A stretch of 5,582 nt of DNA, from the NCBI GenBank assembly GCA_023248415.1, contig JAHFEP010000071.1:7507-13088 (forward strand), given 5' to 3'. The stretch is from Nitrospirota bacterium (GTDB taxonomy: Bacteria > Nitrospirota > CAKKRA01 > 9FT-COMBO-42-15). Both the position numbers and the translations under genes were made by a program. Below the pieces are notes generated by a model, which had not been told where the DNA came from, made no database searches, and saw only the letters and a list, made by a program, of their open reading frames with translations. Each line of letters begins with the position of its first letter. Position 1 is the first letter of the stretch. This document shows positions 1-2,821 of the stretch, one piece after another.

Positions 1-588
1 TTGCTTGCAGCATTAATTGGTCTCCCGATAGGCGCTCTTATCGGGCTAAAGAGATTCTTTGGAAGGGATTTTATCATTAGCCTCCTTAATACCTTCATGG
101 GGCTGCCGCCTGTTGTAGTCGGCCTTATCTTTTATCTGATTTTATCAAGGAGCGGGCCATTGGGTTTTGTAGGCATTCTTTATACACCTTGGGCAATGGT
201 GATTGTCCAGACAGCGCTTGCAACACCTATTATAGCGGCGTTATCTCACTCCTCAATAATTGGCATTGATGATATTGTCAGAAAATCCGCCATTACACTC
301 GGCGCAACGTCTTCGCAGGCTGCAGTAAAGGTGATTGCAGAGGCGCGGTATGGGATAATGGCAGCAATCATTGCTGGCTTTGGCAGGGCAATAGCAGAGG
401 TTGGCGCAATACTGATAGTCGGCGGCAATATCGCAGGCTACACGCGCGTTATGACAACAACCATTGCATTGGAAACTGACAAGGGCAATTTTGAACTTGC
501 CATTGCACTCGGAGTAGTTTTAATCATTATTGCGCTCTGCGTAAATATTATCCTTCACTGGGTGCAGAAAAGGGGGGTAACCGTTTAG
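1..588 (+). CDS. tupB: TupB-like tungstate ABC transporter permease, 5' end cut off by the window
   Basis: This is an inner-membrane permease that, with a periplasmic TupA binding protein and the TupC ATPase, imports tungstate. The visible 195 residues contain several hydrophobic helices (about 2-16, 24-48, 62-81, 117-141 and 164-187). They also contain the cytoplasmic EAA-type loop that contacts the ATPase (about 96-117, with A97 and G101). Segments such as MGLPPVVVGL (33-42), SRSGPLGF (49-56), GRAIAEVGA (128-136) and the GGN/GYTRV/LETDKGNFELA stretch (141-168) are what I recall as typical of TupB rather than of molybdate ModB. Codon 1 is TTG, but it falls inside the helix that follows the usual N-terminal segment. 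It is therefore probably an internal leucine, with roughly 30-40 residues and the first membrane helix missing upstream. The stop TAG (586-588) lies inside a small palindrome. tupC follows after an unusually long gap for such a pair. Tungstate specificity is inferred from family resemblance. Confidence 0.88.
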   Translation: MLAALIGLPIGALIGLKRFFGRDFIISLLNTFMGLPPVVVGLIFYLILSRSGPLGFVGILYTPWAMVIVQTALATPIIAALSHSSIIGIDDIVRKSAITLGATSSQAAVKVIAEARYGIMAAIIAGFGRAIAEVGAILIVGGNIAGYTRVMTTTIALETDKGNFELAIALGVVLIIIALCVNIILHWVQKRGVTV

Positions 589-610
589 CCATTTGCAGAG
601 TTGGCTAAAC
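583..610. repeat. Perfect 8-bp palindrome over the tupB stop codon
   Basis: GTTTAGCC (583-590) and GGCTAAAC (603-610) are exact reverse complements separated by 12 nt. The left arm contains the last Val codon and the TAG stop of tupB. No T-run follows, so it is not a standard intrinsic terminator. A related palindrome with GTTCAGC/GCTAAAC arms lies at 791-820, on the other side of the repeat-rich gap. It could be an mRNA 3' hairpin, a protein-binding site or an edge of the repeat block. The sequence does not decide between these. Confidence 0.55.
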
Positions 611-787
611 TTCAATGCAAAATGCAAATTTTAAAATGAAAATTGTAAAATTTTAAGACTATCTTTCGCTATCCTTCGCTGCTCCGCAGCTTCGGAATAG
701 CGAAGCTGTCCGTAGCTACGGAGTAGCGTAGGACAGCTTTTTCTTTCCAAATCTGCATTTTTCATTTTGCAATTTTTAATTTTCAAT
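611..787. repeat. Nested inverted-repeat block in the tupB-tupC gap
   Basis: This accounts for most of the 260 bases without a gene between tupB and tupC. The outer parts are A/T-rich and roughly complementary. For example AAAATGAAAA (633-642) matches TTTTCATTTT (759-768), and both sides are variations on TGCAAAATG/TTTTGCA words. Inside are two GC-richer hairpins: TTCGCTAT (665-672) with ATAGCGAA (697-704), enclosing GCTGC-TCC-GCAGC (678-690), and AGCTGTCC (704-711) with GGACAGCT (731-738). No coding potential is apparent. The layout resembles the small non-autonomous palindromic elements found between genes in many environmental bacterial genomes. Whether it is multicopy cannot be seen from one window. 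Confidence 0.6.
704..742 (+). terminator. Possible intrinsic terminator or attenuator between tupB and tupC
   Basis: AGCTGTCC (704-711) pairs perfectly with GGACAGCT (731-738). Within the loop CTAC-GGA-GTAG (716-726) can form a second small stem. The T run at 738-742 follows directly, with CTTT after it. This has the shape of a rho-independent terminator reading rightward and could reduce transcription from tupB into tupC. It is also part of the larger repeat block, so the terminator shape may be a by-product of that element. The T tract is short. Confidence 0.4.
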
Positions 788-790
788 GAT

Positions 791-820
791 GTTCAGCGTC
801 TCACTTAAAAAACGCTAAAC
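791..820. repeat. Imperfect palindrome upstream of tupC, partner of the one at 583-610
   Basis: GTTCAGCGT (791-799) and ACGCTAAAC (812-820) pair at 8 of 9 positions around a 12-nt centre, the same centre length as the palindrome at 583-610. It lies 28 bp before the tupC start, where an operator or leader hairpin could act. Past it is an A/T-rich stretch with TATAAA (824-829), but I see no convincing -35 element, so no promoter is called. Confidence 0.5.
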
Positions 821-848
821 AGTTATAAAAGGGGATTGTAAAATAGTC

Positions 849-1577
849 ATGGAATTAAATCTGTCAATTTCAAACATCTCCAAGGCATACAATTCGAAGA
901 AGGCTCTTAATAACTGCTCCTTTACCTTTGAAAGAGGGAATATCTACTGTATTGTCGGGCCTAATGGAAGCGGCAAGTCAACACTGCTGAGAATCTCTGC
1001 GCTGCTTGAGGATGCGGATAGAGGGAAGGTGATTTATCAAAAGGGCAGTGAGCCGCTAAACAACTCTATGGAATTGAGAAGAAGGATAACGCTTGTTTTT
1101 CCAAAGGGCGGGCTTTTTAATGCAACTGTTTTTAAGAATTGCGCCTATGGATTGAATCTCCGCAGAAAGAATAAAGGATACATAAAAGAAAAGGTTGAAG
1201 AGACATTGGGGGATGTTGGCCTTATTCACAAGATGGAGCAGAATGCCCTGACGCTTTCTTCAGGCGAGGCGCAGCGCCTTGCGCTTTCAAGGGCAATTGT
1301 GCTGGAGCCTGATGTGCTTTTTCTTGATGAGCCGACTGCCTCGCTTGACCCGGGAAGCGTAATTATTATTGAAAAAATAATTGATATTCTAAAAAAGAAG
1401 CGGCACATGACTATTATAATGGCTACGCATAATATGTTTCAGGTGCAGAGGCTTGCAGATAAGGTTATATTTTTGTATAATGGAGAAATTATTGAGGCTG
1501 CTGATGTGAATAAGTTTTTTGATAGCCCTGATGACGAGAGGACATTGAAATTTATTAATGGAGAAATGATTTATTAA
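849..1577 (+). CDS. tupC: TupC-like tungstate ABC transporter ATP-binding protein
   Basis: This is the cytoplasmic ATPase that powers tungstate import through TupB. The 242 residues are a complete ABC domain: a likely A-loop tyrosine (Y14), Walker A GPNGSGKST (37-45), signature LSSGE (136-140, followed by AQRLALSRAI), Walker B VLFLDE (156-161), D-loop SLDP (165-168) and H-loop histidine in ATHN (H194). The segment LFNATVFKNCAYGL (89-102) resembles the LFNTSVYDN-type stretch I recall from TupC and phosphate-type ATPases. The striking oddity is the Q-loop: the family usually has VFQ, but this protein has VFPKGG, with P85 encoded by CCA where CAA would give Gln. No accessory domain follows, and the length is ordinary for a single-domain importer ATPase. 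Start choice: ATG 849 gives the normal N-terminus. The purine run GGGG (831-834) lies 14 nt upstream, too far to be a good ribosome site, so initiation looks weak. The TAA stop overlaps the first A/T palindrome upstream of the HU gene. Confidence 0.88.
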   Translation: MELNLSISNISKAYNSKKALNNCSFTFERGNIYCIVGPNGSGKSTLLRISALLEDADRGKVIYQKGSEPLNNSMELRRRITLVFPKGGLFNATVFKNCAYGLNLRRKNKGYIKEKVEETLGDVGLIHKMEQNALTLSSGEAQRLALSRAIVLEPDVLFLDEPTASLDPGSVIIIEKIIDILKKKRHMTIIMATHNMFQVQRLADKVIFLYNGEIIEAADVNKFFDSPDDERTLKFINGEMIY

Positions 1578-1609
1578 AAAAATATTTTTTGATAAAAAAA
1601 TATTTTTTG
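1575..1609. promoter_or_regulatory. Tandem A/T palindromes, probable UP element of the HU promoter
   Basis: A 17-nt unit made of T, seven A, TA, six T and G occurs twice without change, at 1575-1591 and 1593-1609, an 18-nt period. The AAAAAATATTTTTT core is its own reverse complement. The second copy ends one base before the -35 hexamer at 1611 and matches the UP-element core AAAWWTWTTTT that I recall for the RNA polymerase alpha subunit. High expression of the HU gene would fit this. The first copy overlaps the tupC stop codon, and its T run might also help end tupC transcription. Both roles are inferred. Confidence 0.55.
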
Positions 1610-1610
1610 C

Positions 1611-1639
1611 TTGCGATTTTTAAAATAGTATTTTATACT
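1611..1639 (+). promoter_or_regulatory. Sigma-70 promoter for the HU gene
   Basis: TTGCGA (1611-1616) and TATACT (1634-1639) are separated by exactly 17 bp. They lie directly downstream of the A/T palindromes that fit an UP element. The predicted transcription start is near 1646, giving a leader of about 70 nt before the ATG at 1715. That leader contains a perfect palindrome and a strong Shine-Dalgarno. Confidence 0.65.
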
Positions 1640-1659
1640 TGCCTCTAAATTGCAGGGAA

Positions 1660-1678
1660 CAGTTAACATTGTTAACTG
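1660..1678. repeat. Perfect palindrome in the HU gene leader
   Basis: CAGTTAAC (1660-1667) and GTTAACTG (1671-1678) are exact reverse complements around ATT. It lies about 15-30 nt downstream of the predicted transcription start and 25 nt before the Shine-Dalgarno. A symmetric 19-bp site in this position suits a repressor operator. As RNA it would be a weak A/U-rich hairpin with a 3-nt loop. The binding protein is unknown. Confidence 0.5.
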
Positions 1679-1702
1679 AACAAATATTAAAATAAATTTA
1701 AT

Positions 1703-1710
1703 AAGGAGGA
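1703..1710 (+). promoter_or_regulatory. Strong Shine-Dalgarno of the HU gene
   Basis: AAGGAGGA is a near-perfect anti-16S match ending 4 nt before ATG 1715. It fixes that start against the in-frame ATG four codons later. It is the only strong ribosome site in the window. The tupC, nth and regulator starts all lack one, which suggests the HU protein is made at a much higher level. Confidence 0.8.
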
Positions 1711-1714
1711 TTTT

Positions 1715-2002
1715 ATGGGCAAACCAATGACAAAGTCTCAGATTGCAGATCAAGTTGCAAAGAAATCAGGCATTACAAAGAAGGCAGCAGGGCAGATTTT
1801 AGATGATATCGCAGCTCTTGCCTACAAAGAGGCAAAAAACAATTTCACACTCCCTGGCATCGGCAAATTAGTTTTAGTAAACAGAAAGGCAAGGATGGGA
1901 AGGAATCCCCAGACAGGCGAGGCTATCAAGATCCCTGCAAAGAGAGTAGTTAAGTTCAGGGTTGCGAAGGCATGCAAGGATGCAGTATTAGGAAAGAAAT
2001 AA
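1715..2002 (+). CDS. hup: HU-family nucleoid DNA-binding protein
   Basis: This is a small basic histone-like protein that binds as a dimer in the DNA minor groove and bends DNA, acting in chromosome packing, replication and repair. The 95-residue length is normal. The helical N-terminal half begins MTKSQIADQVAKKSG (5-19). The FTLPGIGKL segment (44-52) leads into the beta-arms. The arm tip carries the hallmark RNPQTGE (63-69), where P65 is the expected DNA-intercalating proline. IKIPAKRVVKFRVAKACKDAV (71-91) forms the return strand and last helix. I cannot separate HU from IHF-like members by sequence alone, but a single gene away from pheT or rpsA context with the RNPQTGE arm reads as HU. It is a one-gene transcription unit with its own promoter, strong Shine-Dalgarno and terminator. 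The palindromes around its promoter suggest regulation, possibly including binding of HU to its own A/T-rich upstream DNA. Confidence 0.93.
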   Translation: MGKPMTKSQIADQVAKKSGITKKAAGQILDDIAALAYKEAKNNFTLPGIGKLVLVNRKARMGRNPQTGEAIKIPAKRVVKFRVAKACKDAVLGKK

Positions 2003-2029
2003 TTTTCGTATTTATTAATGTTGCATTTT

Positions 2030-2063
2030 AAAAGGGTATCCCATTAGGGATACCCTTTTCTTT
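2030..2063 (+). terminator. Intrinsic terminator of the HU gene
   Basis: A 13-bp perfect stem is formed by AAAAGGGTATCCC (2030-2042) and GGGATACCCTTTT (2047-2059) around a 4-nt loop, followed by CTTT. It begins 27 nt after the HU stop. The A run on the left makes it potentially bidirectional, though no gene faces it from the right. It ends just before the GTG start of nth, so nth transcription needs read-through or a promoter not recognised here. Confidence 0.85.
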
Positions 2064-2071
2064 ATCACCCC

Positions 2072-2728
2072 GTGAAAAACACAGATATCCCTAAGGTTAT
2101 AAAAGTCCTTAAAGAAGAGATAAAAAGGTGGCAACAGCCTATAGTAACAGAGGTATCAAACAGGACCAAAAGCCCCTTTCAGGTACTCATTTCCTGTATC
2201 CTGAGCCAGCGGACAAAGGACTCTACAACAGCAGGCGCATCTTACAGGCTCTTTAAACTTGCATCAACACCAAAGGAGATGTGCAGGCTGAATGTAAAAG
2301 ATATAGAGACCGCAATCTATCCTGTTGGTTTTTACAGGACAAAGGCAAAGAATATAAAATCAATATGCAGGGATTTGATAGAAAAATATAATAGCATTGT
2401 GCCTGATGAGATAGACGAGCTATTAAAATTAAAAGGCGTTGGAAGAAAGACAGCGAACCTTGTTGTTACGCTCGGATATAATAAATACGGCATCTGCGTT
2501 GACACCCATGTCCACAGGATAACAAACAGGTGGGGTTATGTAAAGACAAGGGCCCCTGAAGAAACAGAATTCGCTTTGAGAAAGAGATTGCCAAAGAGAT
2601 ATTGGAGAATACTCAATGACCTTCTTGTTACTTATGGCCAAAACCTGTGCAGGCCGCTCTCACCTTATTGCTCACAATGCAGGATTTATAGATATTGCAA
2701 GAGGGCAGGTGTGGAGAAGATCAGATAA
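2072..2728 (+). CDS. nth: Endonuclease III (DNA glycosylase / AP lyase)
   Basis: This base-excision repair enzyme removes oxidised pyrimidines and cleaves the abasic site by beta-elimination. The 218 residues match the usual size. The helix-hairpin-helix LKLKGVGRKTANLV (118-131) carries the catalytic lysine K126. The general-base aspartate D144 lies 18 residues later in ICVDTHVHR (141-149), the same spacing as K120/D138 in E. coli Nth. The lysine separates it from MutY. The [4Fe-4S] loop C-x6-C-x2-C-x5-C is intact at C193, C200, C203 and C209. The LISCILSQRTKD (39-50) and IYPVGFYRTKAKNI (82-95) segments resemble the archaeal/thermophile/Nitrospirota branch rather than the E. coli one, and K121 replaces the more usual proline before GVGRKTA. 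The only start codon after the upstream in-frame stop (TAG 2045-2047) that gives a full N-terminus is GTG 2072. No Shine-Dalgarno precedes it. It stands alone between the HU terminator and the regulator. Confidence 0.93.
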   Translation: MKNTDIPKVIKVLKEEIKRWQQPIVTEVSNRTKSPFQVLISCILSQRTKDSTTAGASYRLFKLASTPKEMCRLNVKDIETAIYPVGFYRTKAKNIKSICRDLIEKYNSIVPDEIDELLKLKGVGRKTANLVVTLGYNKYGICVDTHVHRITNRWGYVKTRAPEETEFALRKRLPKRYWRILNDLLVTYGQNLCRPLSPYCSQCRIYRYCKRAGVEKIR

Positions 2729-2742
2729 TAAAAATATGCAGC

Positions 2743-2760
2743 GGCATGTCGTGTCATGCC
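2743..2760. repeat. Short palindrome in the nth-regulator gap
   Basis: GGCATG (2743-2748) and CATGCC (2755-2760) are exact complements around a 6-nt centre, 14 bp after the nth stop and about 25 bp before the -35 of the regulator promoter. It could be a weak 3' hairpin for nth or an upstream binding site. With only 6 bp and no adjacent T run, chance is not excluded. The rest of the 93-bp gap holds only the promoter. Confidence 0.3.
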
Positions 2761-2784
2761 TCTGGAATTGCTCAAATTTTTATC

Positions 2785-2813
2785 TTGCTTGCCATGTGGA
2801 GAAGAAATATAAT
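2785..2813 (+). promoter_or_regulatory. Near-consensus sigma-70 promoter of the regulator, possibly leaderless
   Basis: TTGCTT (2785-2790) and a perfect TATAAT (2808-2813) are separated by 17 bp. The expected transcription start, 6-8 nt after the -10, falls at about 2819-2821, directly before the ATG at 2822. No Shine-Dalgarno lies at a usable distance: the GGAGAAG at 2798-2804 is 17 nt from the ATG and upstream of the predicted transcript. Together these features suggest a leaderless mRNA. Confidence 0.6.
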
Positions 2814-2821
2814 AACAAATT

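Noticed and set aside
1..3. TTG at the first base as the true start of tupB
   Set aside because: It lies within a membrane helix and would leave out the first membrane segment normal for this permease family. The gene almost certainly continues to the left.
800..829. Sigma-70 promoter for tupC using TATAAA (824-829)
   Set aside because: At 17-18 bp upstream the best -35 candidate (CTCACT) matches consensus at only three positions, too weak to call.
2743..2781. Intrinsic terminator after nth
   Set aside because: The stem is only 6 bp, and the T run at 2776-2781 is 15 nt away from it.
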